In this document: one piece after another, positions 47,958-58,226 of the stretch
How positions within the stretch are numbered: position 1 is the first letter of the stretch
Layout of the letters: the number at the start of each line of letters is the position of its first letter
Assembly (NCBI GenBank): GCA_963847235.1
Contig: CAWJYU010000015.1
Span: 132,472-196,471, forward strand
DNA: 64,000 nucleotides
From: JACDAN01 sp963847235
Lineage (GTDB): Bacteria > Actinomycetota > Thermoleophilia > Gaiellales > Gaiellaceae
Reading direction: 5' to 3'
The notes under the pieces: generated by a model
Databases searched by the model: none
Told to the model about the DNA's origin: nothing
Seen by the model: only the letters and a program-made list of their open reading frames with translations
Position numbers and translations under genes: made by a program

Positions 47958-49012
47958 ATGCGTCGAACTGCCGTTGCGGCGGGCTGTCGCCCTGCTGCTC
48001 GCCGCCTGCGGCCCGGATCCCAAGTCCGTCGTGGTCGTCCGAGCCGTCGCCGCCGCAGTCGCAGTCGACGAGTCCCGACGCCGTCGGCCGCAACCGCAGC
48101 CGGTGCCGACCACCTCGCCGCTGAGCGGACGCGAGGGTGGCGTGGACACCCCGGTCATGGTGGTCAAGTACGACAACACGCCTGCCGCGCAGCCGCACCG
48201 GGGGCTCACGTCCGCCGACGTCGTCTACGTCGAGCCCGTCGAATGGGGTCTGACGCGGCTCGCGGCGGTGTTCTCCACGGACCTGCCCGAGGCGGTCGGG
48301 CCCGTCCGCAGCGCACGGATCAGCGACATCGACCTGCTTCGCGCCGTACGGCAACGTCGCCTTCGTCTTCTCCGGTGCGCAGCAGAGGCTGTGGCCGCAA
48401 GATCGCAGGCGGCGGACTGGATCCGCGTCTCGAGCCAGGACATCGGCAGCCCCGGCTTCTACCGCGAGCACGGCACCGGCGGGTCGCGCCGTCGAACCTG
48501 ATGGCGCGAACCGCGGCACATCGCTGAAGGCCGCCGGGGCCACGGCGGCGGCATCCCAGGACATGGGCCTCGTCTTCGCCGAGGAGCGCCCGCCGGGCGG
48601 CAAGCGGGCCACGGACGGTCACCGCCCGATGGCACCAGCGCGAGCGTGCAGTTCCGGTGGAACAAGCCGCAAGGACGCCTACGACGTGTGGTTGCGACGG
48701 CCGCCAGGCCCGCGACACCGAGAAGCCCGGGCGTCCAGCGCGCCACGCACGGTGATCGTGCAGTACGTCAAGGAGGTCGACTCCGGGTACGGCGACAAGT
48801 TCGGCGGGCGCACGCCCATGGCCGTCACCGTCGGCCGCGGCAAGGGCCTGATGCTCCGCGACGGTCGGGTCGTACAAGATCACCTGGGAGCGCCCGCCAG
48901 AGGAGGCCCCGACGACCTACCTGGACGCCGACGGCGAGCCCGTGGTCGCTGGACCCGGGGCAGGTCTGGGTCGTGCTCAAGGACCGCACACGCAAGGTCG
49001 CGCGTCGAGTAG
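47958..49012 (+). CDS. DUF3048 lipoprotein, YerB-like (frameshifts)
   Basis: ATG 47958 followed, after one extra base, by VALLLAACGPDPKS, a lipoprotein signal with lipobox L-A-A-C. Mature part: PVMVVKYDNTPAAQPHRGLT, SADVVYVEPVEWGLTRLAAV, VGPVRSARISDIDLL, NVAFVFSGAQQRLWP, WIRVSSQDIGSPGFYREH, VTVGRGKGLMLRDGR and VWVVLKDRTRKVA. This matches the DUF3048 N- and C-terminal pair found in Firmicutes YerB and many actinobacteria; function unknown, extracytoplasmic. Stop TAG at 49010-49012. About seven insertions. Confidence 0.82.
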
Positions 49013-49116
49013 CCTCGACAGCGGATCTCGCGCCACCAGGGTGTTTCGTCGCGATGCCGCGCGCCAGGTCGGACGTAACCTAGGCGCACACCGTCCGCAT
49101 CGGCGCAGGAGAACCC

Positions 49117-50026
49117 GTGAGCAGCACCCCGAACACCCCAGACGACCGCCTTCGGCACCGACCGTGTCAAGCGCGGGATGGCCGAGATGCTCAAGGGCGG
49201 CGTCATCATGGACGTGGTCACCGCCGAGCAGGCGCGGATCGCCGAGGACGCCGGCGCGGTCGCCGTCATGGCCCTCGAGCGGGTTCCCGCCGACATCCGC
49301 GCACAGGGCGGCGTGTCGCGGATGAGCGACCCGGACATGATCGACGGGATCATCGACGCGGTCTCCATCCCGGTGATGGCCAAGGCCCGGATCGGGCACT
49401 TCGTCGAGGCCCAGGTGCTCGCAGGCGCTCGGCGTGGACTACATCGACGAGTCCGAGGTGCTGACCCCGGCCGACTACACCAACCACATCGACAAGTGGG
49501 CGTTCACCGTGCCCTTCGTGTGTGGCGCGACGAACCTGGGCGAGGCGCTGCGCCGGATCACCGAGGGCGCGGCGATGATCCGCTCCAAGGGCGAGGCCGG
49601 CACCGGCGACGTCTCCAACGCGTCGACCCACATGCGCGCCATCCGCGGCGAGATCCGCCGGCTGCGGTCGATGAGCACCGACGAGCTGTACGTGGCGGCC
49701 AAGGAGCTGCAGGCCCCGTACGAGCTGGTCAGGGAGGTCGCCGGGCCGGCGCCCTGCCGGTCGTCCTGTTCACCGCGGGCGGCATCGCCACCCCTGCCGA
49801 CGCCGCGATGATGATGCAGCTGGGCGCCGACGGCGTGTTCGTCGGCTCGGGCATCTTCAAGTCCGGCAACCCGGCCGAGCGGGCCAACGCGATCGTCCAG
49901 GCGACCCTGCACTACGACGACCCGGACATCGTCGCCAAGGTCTCGCGCGGACTGGGCGAGGCCATGGTCGGGATCAACGTCGAGGAGATCCCGCAGGCGC
50001 ACCGCCTCGCCGAGCGCGGGTGGTGA
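49117..50026 (+). CDS. pdxS: Pyridoxal 5'-phosphate synthase, PdxS subunit (frameshifts)
   Basis: About 302 residues, (beta/alpha)8 barrel. TDRVKRGMAEMLKGGVIMDV with MDV near the substrate site, AGAVAVMALERVPADIRAQG, DGIIDAVSIPVMAKARIGHF carrying the catalytic Lys (VMAKARIG), YIDESEVLTPADYTNHIDKW, EAGTGDVSNASTHMRAIRGE, PVVLFTAGGIATPADAAMMM and EEIPQAHRLAERGW. Shifts near 49150, 49424 (extra G before CAG) and 49750. GTG 49117 start. Makes PLP from ribose-5-phosphate, glyceraldehyde-3-phosphate and ammonia from PdxT, whose GTG overlaps the stop. Confidence 0.94.
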
Positions 50027-50674
50027 CCGGACCCCGGATCGGGGTCCTCGCGCTGCAGGGAGACGTGCGCGAGCACGTGCGTGCGCTGACCGATGTCGGC
50101 GCCAGCGCGGTGCCGGTCAAGGACGCCGATGCCCTGGCGCACGGTCGACGGGCTGGTGCTGCCGGGCGGCGAGTCCACGACCATCTCGATGCTCGCCGTG
50201 CGCTGGGGGCTGATGGAGCCGCTGCGCGCGGCCGCTGCGGACCGGACTGCCGATGTACGGGTCGTGCGCCGGGATGATCCTGCTCGCCGACACGATCCTC
50301 GACGGCCGCGCCGGACCAGCAGACCGATCGGCGGGCATCGACATGGTCGTGCGGCGCAACGCCTTCGGCCGGCAGGTCGACTCCTTCGAGGCCGACGTGG
50401 ACGTTCGCCGGCCATCGGCGAGGAGCCGATCCACGCGGTGTTCATCCGCGCGCCGTGGGTCGAGTCGGTGGGCACGGCGTCGGACGGTGCCGGCCGAGAC
50501 CGATGCCCGGTGCCGCCGGCAGCAGGTCCGCGCGTCCGGACCAGCGGCGCGCGCGGCGATAGGATCGTCGCCGTGCGGAGCGGGTCGCTGCTCGCCACCT
50601 CGTTCCACCCTGAGCTGACCGGGGACCATCGGGTGCACGCGCTGTTCGCCGAGATCGTGCGCGGCGCTGCCTGA
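50023..50674 (+). CDS. pdxT: Pyridoxal 5'-phosphate synthase glutaminase, PdxT subunit (frameshifts)
   Basis: Class I glutamine amidotransferase of about 205 residues. IGVLALQGDVREHVRALTDV, DGLVLPGGESTTISMLAVRW, MYGSCAGMILLAD with the nucleophile Cys, HAVFIRAPWVESVG, and LLATSFHPELTGDHRVH with the catalytic His-Glu. GTG 50023 overlaps the pdxS stop; GTG 50020 is an alternative. Five or six single-base insertions. Supplies ammonia to PdxS in a 12+12 complex. Confidence 0.92.
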
Positions 50675-50706
50675 CCGACGGCGCCAGACCGATCGAAGGA
50701 GCACGC

Positions 50707-51462
50707 ATGTCCGGCCATTCCAAGTGGGCGACCACGAAGCACAAGAAGGCCGCGATCGACGCCAAGCGCGGCAAGCTGTTCGCCAAGCTCATCAAGAACA
50801 TCGAGGTCGCGGCGCGCACCGGCGGCGGTGACCCGGACGGCAACCCCACGCTGTACGACGCGATCCAGAAGGCGCGCAAGAACTCGGTGCCGTTGGACAA
50901 CATCGACCGCGCCCTCAAGCGCGGCTCCGGCGCGGACGCCGGCGGCGCCGACTGGCAGACCATCATGTACGAGGGCTACGGCCCGAACGGGGTGGCGATC
51001 CTCGTCGAGTGCCTCACCGACAACCGCAACCGCGCCGCCTCCGAGGTGCGGGTGGCGGTGACCCGCAACGGCGGCAGCATGGCCGATCCGGGCAGCGTGT
51101 CCTACCTGTTCACGCCGCAAGGGCGTCATCATCGTGCCCAAGGCCGAAGGCACCGACCGAGGACGACGTCCTGATGGCCGTGCTGGACGCCGGCGCCGAC
51201 GAGGTCAACGACCTCGGTGAGGCGTTCGAGGTGCTCACCGAGCCTGGCGACATGGTGGCTGCGCGCAAGGCGCTGCAGGGCGCGGGACTGGACTACGAGT
51301 CCGCCGACAGCGAGTTCGTGGCGTCCGTCGAGGTGCCGCTGGACGCCGATGGGGCCGACGAAGATCATGCGCCTCGTCGATGCCCTGGAGGACTCCGACG
51401 ACGTGCAGAACGTCTACACGAACGCGGACATCTCGGCCGAGGTCCTGGCCGCTCTGGACTGA
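50707..51462 (+). CDS. YebC/PmpR-family regulator/translation factor (frameshifts)
   Basis: GHSKWATTKHKKAAIDAKRG is the unmistakable family start. LFAKLIKNIEVAARTGGGDP, AIQKARKNSVPLDNIDRALK, IMYEGYGPNGVAILVECLTD and NRNRAASEVRVAVTRNGGSM follow. The C-terminal domain spans three frames: GVIIVPKAEGT, VLDAGADEVNDLGEAFEVLT and LVDALEDSDDVQNVYTNADI to the stop at 51462. Insertions near 51120, 51157 and 51360. About 250 residues. Upstream of ruvCAB as in most actinobacteria. Acts as a DNA-binding regulator or, in newer work, a ribosome-associated factor. Confidence 0.93.
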
Positions 51463-51567
51463 CCGTCGGGGGTCCGGAGCACGGCGAGGGGTCCGACGGG
51501 CGGCGCTGCGCGAACTACCATCGCGTTCGGCGGAACGGTACGGTGCCGGTACCGAGCACCCAGGAGA

Positions 51568-53675
51568 TGAACGTGGCCATGCAGGACGATCAGCCCGTGG
51601 ACGAGCCGACCGACGCGCAGGCATCCGATCCCACGCCTGACTCCCCGCCGACCGCGGACCGGGTGCCGAGCGACCATCGAACCGACGGCCAAGCCGCGCC
51701 GCGCGGCCCCGCGGAAGACCGCGGCCAAGCGTGCCCCGGCGAAGCGGGCCAGCGCCCCGGCCGACGACGGCCGCCGCTGCGCAGGCATCCACGGAGGCCC
51801 CGGCCGCGGATGTGCCCGCTGTCGAGGCACCCGCTGTGGAGGTGCCGGCCGCCGAGGTGCCCGCCATGGTGCCCGCTGCGGAGGTGCCCATCGTGGAGGC
51901 GCCCGCCAAGAAGGTGGCAGCCGCGAGGAAGGCCCCGGCCAAGAAGGCGCCCCGCGAAGAAGGCCCCCGCCAAGAAGGCTCCGGCGAAGAAGGCCCCGCT
52001 GCGAAGAAGGCCGCGGCGAGGCAGCGCCGAGGGCACCGCAGCGCGACCGCACCGGCAGGCGCGCGGCCGCCAAGCGCACGGCGCGACAGGTCGTCGCCGC
52101 GGCGCGGGCCGCGCCGGCGTCGCCGCGGCCAAGGCCTCGCGCCGTCGACTCCGGCGCGCTCGCGGCGGGTCGGACGATCCGGGCGTGCTCGCCCCGCGGC
52201 GACTCTCCGGCTTCGACTTCGCCACGTGGCGCTCGGCTGCCAGCGACCCGATCATGCGCTCGCCGATGATCGGGCTGATCGCCCTGGACTCCGCCCCGGA
52301 CTGGGACCGTCTCGTCGACCGGTTCGACCGGGCCAGCCGGGTGGCGCCGATCCTGCGCCAGAAGGTCATCGAGGGTCCGTCGGACCTGATGAGCCCGCGC
52401 ATCGTCGTGGACCCCGAGTTCGACCTGACCTTCCACATGCGCCGGTTCCGGGTCGCCGAGCCCGGCACGCTGGGACCAGGTCCTCGACGAGGCCCGCCGC
52501 CAGTCCATGAGCCGAGTTCGACCTGACGCGGCCGCTGTGGCGGGTCACCCTGCTCGAGGGCCTTGAGGGCGGCCGGGCGGCCCTGATCATCAAGCTGCAC
52601 CACGCGATCGCCGACGGTCAGGGCGCGATGATGCTCGGCGCGACGGTCATCGACCTCGACGCCCGGCAACGAGGACCTCGGCCCGATGCCGCGCGGCGCC
52701 GGTCGGCGCCGCGCTGGACACCGCCGGGTTCCTGGGCACCGCGGTGGCCGACGCCTCGGGGCGGCTGATGCGCTCGGCCAAGGAGATCGCCGACGCCGCC
52801 CTGCCGCTGGCGGGCCGTGCGCTCAAGGACCCGGTCGGGGCGGTCGACGACCTGTTCGAGGTGCTGGCGTCCGTGTCACGGTTCGCCTACCTGCCGCTCG
52901 CGGGCGATGTCGCCGGTGATGACCGGCCGCTCGATCAACTACCACTTCGTGACGTTCGACGTGTCCCTCGACGAGCTCAAGAAGGCCGGCAAGGCGCACG
53001 GCATGACGCTGAACGACGCCTTCCTGGCCTCGCTCACCGGAGGCATGCGGATCTATCACGAGCGCCGCGGCGAGCCGGTCGAGGCGCTGCGCTGCCAACA
53101 TGCCGATCAGCCTGCGCGACCCCGACCGTCCGGCGCAGAACGCCGTCACGATCGCGCGTTTCGAGGTTCCGGTGGACATCACTGGACCCCGTGGAGCGGA
53201 TGCGCGGCGATCCACGACATCGTCGACGTCGTGGCGCCAGGAGCCTGCGCTGCACCTGATCGACCCGCTGGCGGAGGTCAGCTCGCGGCTCATGCCCACG
53301 GACGTGGTCACCGCCGCCGCGCAGAAGAGCGACTTCACGGCCAGCAACGTGCCCGGGGTTCCGATCCCGGTGTAGATCGGCGGCGCCCAGGTCCGTGGCG
53401 ATGTACCCGCTGATGGCCACGGTCGGCGCCGCGACGAACATCACGCTGCTGTCGTACAACGGCAACGCCGGGCTCGGCATCTCGATGGACGACGCGGCGA
53501 TCCCGGACCAGGCGACTGTTCATCGAGTGCATCTGGCCAGGGCTTCGCCGAGGTGGTCGGCCATCCGGTGCGAGCCCAGCGACCCGGTCGCGTGCGGCGT
53601 AGGCAGCGCCCTCGCGCGACCCCCGGCCAGCGGCCAGAGCGTGTCGCCTTGGTCGGCGTCCGCCTTCCCGGCTAG
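51568..53675 (+). CDS. Wax-ester synthase/DGAT-type O-acyltransferase with Lys/Ala/Pro-rich N-terminal region (frameshifts)
   Basis: Two parts. From ATG 51568 an Ala/Pro/Val-rich, then Lys-rich low-complexity region of roughly 190 residues, including APAVEVPAAEVPA and repeats of A-P-A-K-K near 51920-52010. It leads with no obvious stop in the most consistent frames to the acyltransferase: LSGFDFATWRSAASDPIMRS, MIGLIALDSAPDWDRLVDRF, LIIKLHHAIADGQGAMM with the catalytic H-H-x3-D-G, TLNDAFLASLTGGMRIYHER, and DFTASNVPGVPIPV, then NITLLSYNGNAGLGISMDDA. The end is near 53675. Makes triacylglycerol or wax ester from acyl-CoA. Whether the low-complexity part is fused or a separate gene is uncertain because of the indels. 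Confidence 0.78.
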
Positions 53676-53708
53676 GGTGCGAACACCTGTTCGTATCCGG
53701 GAGGTGGC

Positions 53709-54271
53709 GTGCTCGTACTCGGTGTCGACCCGGGCCTGACCCGGTGCGGGTTGGGCCTGGTCGAGGGCGCCCCGGGCCGCGCGCTGACCCTGCGCCACGT
53801 CGAGGTCGTCGTCACGCCCCGCCTCGGCGCCCCTGCCGGATCGGCTCCTCGTGATCGCCAGCCGGGTTCGCGACCTGGTCGAGGCCACCTCGCCCGACGT
53901 GCTGGCGGTCGAGCGCGTGTTCAGCCAGCACAACCTGCACAGCGTGATGGGCACGGCCCAGGCCTCGGCCGCGGCGGTGCTGGCGCGCGGCCGAGGCGGG
54001 CATCCCGGTCGCCTGGCACACGCCCGACCGAGGTGAAGGCCGCGGTCACGGGCAGCGGGCGGGCCGACAAGGCGCAGGTCGCCGCGATGGTCGTGCGGAT
54101 CCTCGCGCCTCGAGTCGCACCCCGGCCGGTGGACGCCACCGATGCCCTGGCGCTGGCGATCTGCCATCTCTGGCGCGGGGCCGGCCGACGCGCGGATCGA
54201 GCTGGCGGTGGCCGCTGCCGCCCCGCTCCCGGATCCCGCGCGTCGCGCCGCGGGCCGGCGGTGCCCGGTGA
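53709..54271 (+). CDS. ruvC: Holliday junction endonuclease RuvC (frameshifts)
   Basis: About 185 residues. VLGVDPGLTRCGLGLVEG contains the first catalytic Asp. Then LLVIASRVRDLVEATSPDVL, AVERVFSQHNLHSVMGTAQA with the catalytic Glu, TEVKAAVTGSGRADKAQVAA, and PRPVDATDALALAICHLW with the last acidic pair. GTG 53709 start. The stop TGA at 54269-54271 overlaps the ruvA GTG. Insertions near 53830, 53990, 54030 and 54180. Cuts Holliday junctions presented by RuvAB. Confidence 0.93.
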
Positions 54272-54894
54272 TCGCCTTCGTCCGCGGGACCGTCGCCTCG
54301 GTCGCGTCGGACCACGCCGTGCTCGACGTCGGCGGCGTGGGCCTGTGCGGTGCTCTGCGGTCCGCGCACCCTCGACCGAGCCTGCGAGTCGGGGAACGCG
54401 GCCCAGATCGCCACCGCGCTCGTGGTGCGCGAGGACTCGCTGACGCTGTTCGGGTTCGCCGACGAGGACGAGCGCCAGGCGTTCGACGTGCTGCAGTCGG
54501 TCACGGGCATCGGGCCGCGGACCGCCCAGGCGGTGCTCGCGGTCCTCACCGTCGACCAGCTGCGCGCAGCCGTGGCCGCCGACGACCTGGCGACGCTGAG
54601 CAAGCCGCCGGGGATCGGGCGCAAGGGTGCGGCGCGGATCGCCCTGGAGCTCAAGGACCGGCTCGGGGAGCCGACCGGAGCCGCGGCCGCGGCTCCGCCC
54701 GCGGCCGCGGACGACCTGGTCGGGCCCGTCATCGACGGCCTGGTCGCCCTCGGCTGGCCAGCTGCGCGACGCGCCGCGCGGCCGCCGAGACGCCGTCCGC
54801 GCCGAGGCAGAGGCAGTCAGTCGCCGGCGGGACGGCCTGCCGTCGTGCCGGCGCCTCCTGCGGTCGCGCACTGCGGCACCTGGATCGCGCGTGA
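54268..54894 (+). CDS. ruvA: Holliday junction DNA helicase subunit RuvA (frameshifts)
   Basis: About 205 residues. VIAFVRGTVASVASDHAVLD (OB fold), ATALVVREDSLTLFGFADED, then the two helix-hairpin-helix motifs VLQSVTGIGPRTAQAVLAVL and TLSKPPGIGRKGAARIALEL, then an Ala-rich linker and a C-terminal domain III (VIDGLVALGWP to RALRHLDRA), which contacts RuvB. The invariant L-x-x-V-x-G-I-G-P is clear. GTG 54268 and TGA 54892-54894, overlapping the ruvB GTG. Shifts near 54350 and 54760-54870. Confidence 0.93.
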   Translation: MIAFVRGTVASVASDHAVLDVGGVGLCGALRSAHPRPSLRVGERGPDRHRARGARGLADAVRVRRRGRAPGVRRAAVGHGHRAADRPGGARGPHRRPAARSRGRRRPGDAEQAAGDRAQGCGADRPGAQGPARGADRSRGRGSARGRGRPGRARHRRPGRPRLASCATRRAAAETPSAPRQRQSVAGGTACRRAGASCGRALRHLDRA

Positions 54895-55989
54895 ACGCCG
54901 GTCGACGCTGCTCGCACGGCGACGCCGACGCCGAGGACCTCGCCGCCGAGGGGGCGCTGCGCCCGCGCAGCCTCGCGGAGTTCGTCGGCCAGGACCGGGT
55001 GCGCTCCCAGCTGGGCCTGGTGCTCGAGGCGGCCCGGCACCGGCGGGACCGCGCCGGACCACGTGCTGCTGTCCGGTCCGCCCGGGCTGGGCAAGACGAC
55101 GCTGGCCATGATCATCGCCCACGAGATCGGCGCGCCGCTGCGGATCACCTCCGGGCCCGGCGATCCAGCACGCCGGCGACCTGGCCGCCGTGCTGTCCAG
55201 CCTGGTGCCCGGGCGAGGTGCTGTTCCTCGACGAGATCCACCGGATGGCGCGGCCCGCCGAGGAGATGCTCTACGTCGCGATGGAGGACTTCCGGGTCGA
55301 CATCATCGTCGGCAAGGGCCCGGGCGCCACGGCCATCCCGCTGGACCTGGCGCCGTTCACCCTGGTCGGGCGCCACCACCCGCGCCGGCCTGCTGCCCGG
55401 CCCGCTGCGCGACCGGTTCGGCTTCACCGCGCACATGGACTTCTACGCCGACGCCGACCTGGCGACCATCGTGCAGCCGGTCCGCCCGCCTGCTGCGGCG
55501 TCGCCATCGACCCCGCCGGTGCTGCGGAGATCGCCAGCCGCTCGCGGGGGACCCCGCGGGTGGCCAACCGGCTGCTGCGCCGGGTCCGCGACTACGCGCA
55601 GGTCCACGGGCACCGGCGCGATCGACCGGCCGACGGCCCACGCGGCCCTGGACCTCTACGAGGTCGACGCCCTCGGGCTCGACCGGCTGGACCGCGCCGT
55701 GCTGACGGCGCTGCTGCGCACCTTCCGGGGCGGGCCCGGTCGGGCTGTCGACCCTGGCGGTGGCCGTGGGGGAGGAGCCCGAGACGGTCGAGACCGTGGC
55801 CGAGCCGTTCCTCGTCCGCGCGGGACTGCTCTACCGGACCCCGCGCGGCCGGGTGGCGACCGAGGCCGCCTGGCGACATCTGGGCATGTCCCCGCCGCCC
55901 GCTGGGCCGATCGCCTGGGGCGCGCACGCCGGCGTCGAGGCGGCCGCAGGGCGACCAGCTCGGCGCATGGGCTTCGAGGTCCCCCATGA
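54891..55989 (+). CDS. ruvB: Holliday junction branch-migration ATPase RuvB (frameshifts)
   Basis: About 360 residues. ALRPRSLAEFVGQDRVRSQL is the N-terminal signature, HVLLSGPPGLGKTTLAMIIA is Walker A, and VLFLDEIHRMARPAEEMLYV is Walker B. DFRVDIIVGKGPGATAIPLD and FTLVGATTRAG (sensor 1) follow, with SRGTPRVANRLLRRVRDYAQ (sensor 2 Arg) and a C-terminal winged helix ending EPFLVRAGLLYRTPRGRVAT. Six or more single C/G insertions, for example near 55055, 55165, 55215 and 55375. Stop TGA at 55987-55989 overlaps the yajC ATG. Confidence 0.94.
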
Positions 55990-56253
55990 CGCTGCGACCT
56001 GCTGCCGTCGCTGCCATCGCGGCAGTCTTCGGCGCCGATCACCGGCTCGCGTCGCCCGCCGAAGGCGCGGCAGCTCGCGGTCGCACCCGGTCAGCGGATC
56101 ATGCACGCCGGATCTTCGGCACGCTCGTCGCGCGGAGGGCGAGCGGACTCCGGGATCGCGCCGGCGTCGGTCGAGATGGTCGCAGGCCGTCGCCGACCGT
56201 GCCAGCCGACGCGGCCGCGCAGCCGACCGGCGCCGGAGCCGCCGGGCGTCTAG
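55986..56253 (+). CDS. yajC: YajC-like Sec accessory protein, poorly preserved (frameshifts)
   Basis: Position between ruvB and secD is where actinobacterial yajC lies. Fragments from different frames give RPPKARQLAVAPGQRIM, HAG, IFGTLV, EIAP-like pieces and VEMVAG, matching the conserved G-x-x-V-x-T-x-x-G-x-x-G-T-x-V core of YajC. The N-terminal membrane helix is not convincingly readable (TLRPAAVAAIAAVFG). ATG 55986 overlaps the ruvB stop; TAG 56251-56253 ends EPPGV. The call rests mainly on synteny plus the core motif. Works with SecDF in protein export. Confidence 0.6.
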
Positions 56254-56451
56254 AATCGGACCATTCGTGCCGAAAGGGCCCCTCGATGACCTTGATCGAC
56301 CTGACGAACGTGCGCGACCTGGCGGTGATCGGATCCCGCGGACCGGCGCATCCGATGCTGCCGAGCGTCCGCAGCCGGGCTGCACCCGACGGCGCGTGCC
56401 ACCCGAGCCGGCCCGCCGGAGCCTCCGCGGCCGACCGCAGGAGCGCGCGCC

Positions 56452-58223
56452 GTGGCTAGCGGACCGTCGCGCTACCGCCCCTGGCGGGTCCTCGTGCCCT
56501 TCCTGGCTCGTCACTCGTCGCGCTGCTCGCCTGGACGTTCTGGCCGGGCCTGAAGCACACCCCGCAGCTCGGCCTGGACCTGCAGGGCGGCACCCAGGTG
56601 ACCCTGCTGCCCAAGGCGGCGCCCGGCACCGAGGGCGGCGATCACCGACGAGCAGCTCGACCAGGCCGTGGCGATCATCCGCCAGCGCGTCGACGGTCTC
56701 GGCGTGGCCGAGTCCGAGGTGACCGTCCAGGGCTCGGGCGACGAACGCGGCGATCGTCGTCTCCGTCCCCGGGACCGTGCCGCAGGACCGACTGGTCGAC
56801 CTGGTCGGCCGCACGGCGCAGCTGGCGTTCCGGGCGGTCGAGGCCATCGACGTCGCCGCAGGGCGATCGACCCGAACGCCAGCCGGCCGACGAGGCGTCC
56901 CCTCGGCGAGCCCCCAGCGGAGCCGACGCCCACGCCCACCGCGGCCGACCCCGACTCCCACCGACGGCGCTCCGCGACTCCGCCGAGCACCGCTGAGCGG
57001 CCGACTCGGCGATCCGCCGCGGCCGAGCCCGTCGCGAGTCGCCGTCCGCCGCGCAGCGCCCGAGCCCGAGCGCCTCAGCCCGCGGCTCGGTCGAGCAGCC
57101 CGAGATCCCCGTCCAGGCCGCGGAGAACGACGCGGACTTCCAGGAGCGCGCGCTGCGCCTGGACTGCACCGCTGCCCGAGAACCGCGCCGGGGCGCCCGG
57201 ACGACCAGGCGCTGTGGCTGGCCACCTGTGACCGCGACGGCACCGCCAAGTACCTGCTGCAGCCCGCGTTCATCAAGGGCACCCAGGTCACCAACGCCTC
57301 GGCCGTCAGCTGGATCCGCAGACCAACAAGTGGTCGGTCTCGCTGACGTTCGACTCCGAGGGCTCCAGGCAGCTGGCGAGATCTCCACCGACCTCTACGA
57401 CGAACGAGTCCCCGCAGAACCAGTTCGCGATCGTCCTGGACTGCGTCGTCTACAGCGCGCCCGTACTTCAGCGAGCCGATCACCGGCGGGCAGCGCCCAG
57501 ATCACCGGTGACTTCACCGTCGACGAGGCCAACGACCTGGCCAACGTGCTGAAGTTCGGCTCCCTGCCCATCGCCTGGAGGTCGGCCAGATCACCGTCGA
57601 TCACGCCGACCGTCGGCAGCGACTACCTGCAGGCCGGCCTGCTCGCCGGGGCGCATCGGCCTGCTGCTGGTCGCGCTCTACCTGCTGGCCTACTACCGGG
57701 CGCTGGGCCTGGTCGCGGTGGCGAGCCTGGTGATCGCCGGCATCATCAGCTACTGCCTGTTCGTGGTCTTCGGCCGCACGCTCGGCTTCACCCTGACGCT
57801 GGCCGGTGTGGCCGGTGCGATCGTGGCCATCGGCATCACGGCGGACTCGTTCATCGTCTACTTCGAACGAATCCGTGACGAGGTCCGCGACGGCCGGACG
57901 CTGCGGGTCGCGGCCGAGACCGGGCTGGCTCCGGGCCCGGCGCACGCTGCTGGCCGCCGACTTCGTCTCGCTGCTCGGCGCGGTCGTGCTCTACGTGCTG
58001 AGCATCGGCAGCGTCCGCGGCTTCGCCTTCGCCCTCGGGCCTGACCACGGTCGTCGACGTCGTCGTCGCCTTCGCGTTCACCCGACCGGTGGTCGTCGCT
58101 CCTGGCCGGCACGAAGTTCTTCCAGTCGGGCCACGCCACTCAGCGGCGTGGATCCCGATCGCCTGGGCATGCCCGGACCAGCCGCCGCCGAACGGTCCGC
58201 CGGCCGGCGCAGGGAGGAGGTAG
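56452..58223 (+). CDS. secD: Protein translocase subunit SecD (frameshifts)
   Basis: About 580 residues. RPWRVLVPFLA begins the first membrane helix, then LKHTPQLGLDLQGGTQVTLL with the D1 motif (G-L-D-L-x-G-G). AVAIIRQRVDGLGVAESEVT (P1 domain) and LVDLVGRTAQLAFR follow, with a Pro/Thr/Arg-rich insert around 56880-57070, then GDFTVDEANDLANVLKFGSL. Six C-terminal helices include VAGAIVAIGITADSFIVYFE with the proton-path Asp and LLAADFVSLLGAVVLYVLSI. GTG 56452 has a good ribosome-binding site. More than ten insertions. Uses proton motive force to pull secreted proteins across the membrane. Confidence 0.92.
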
Positions 58224-58226
58224 CCG

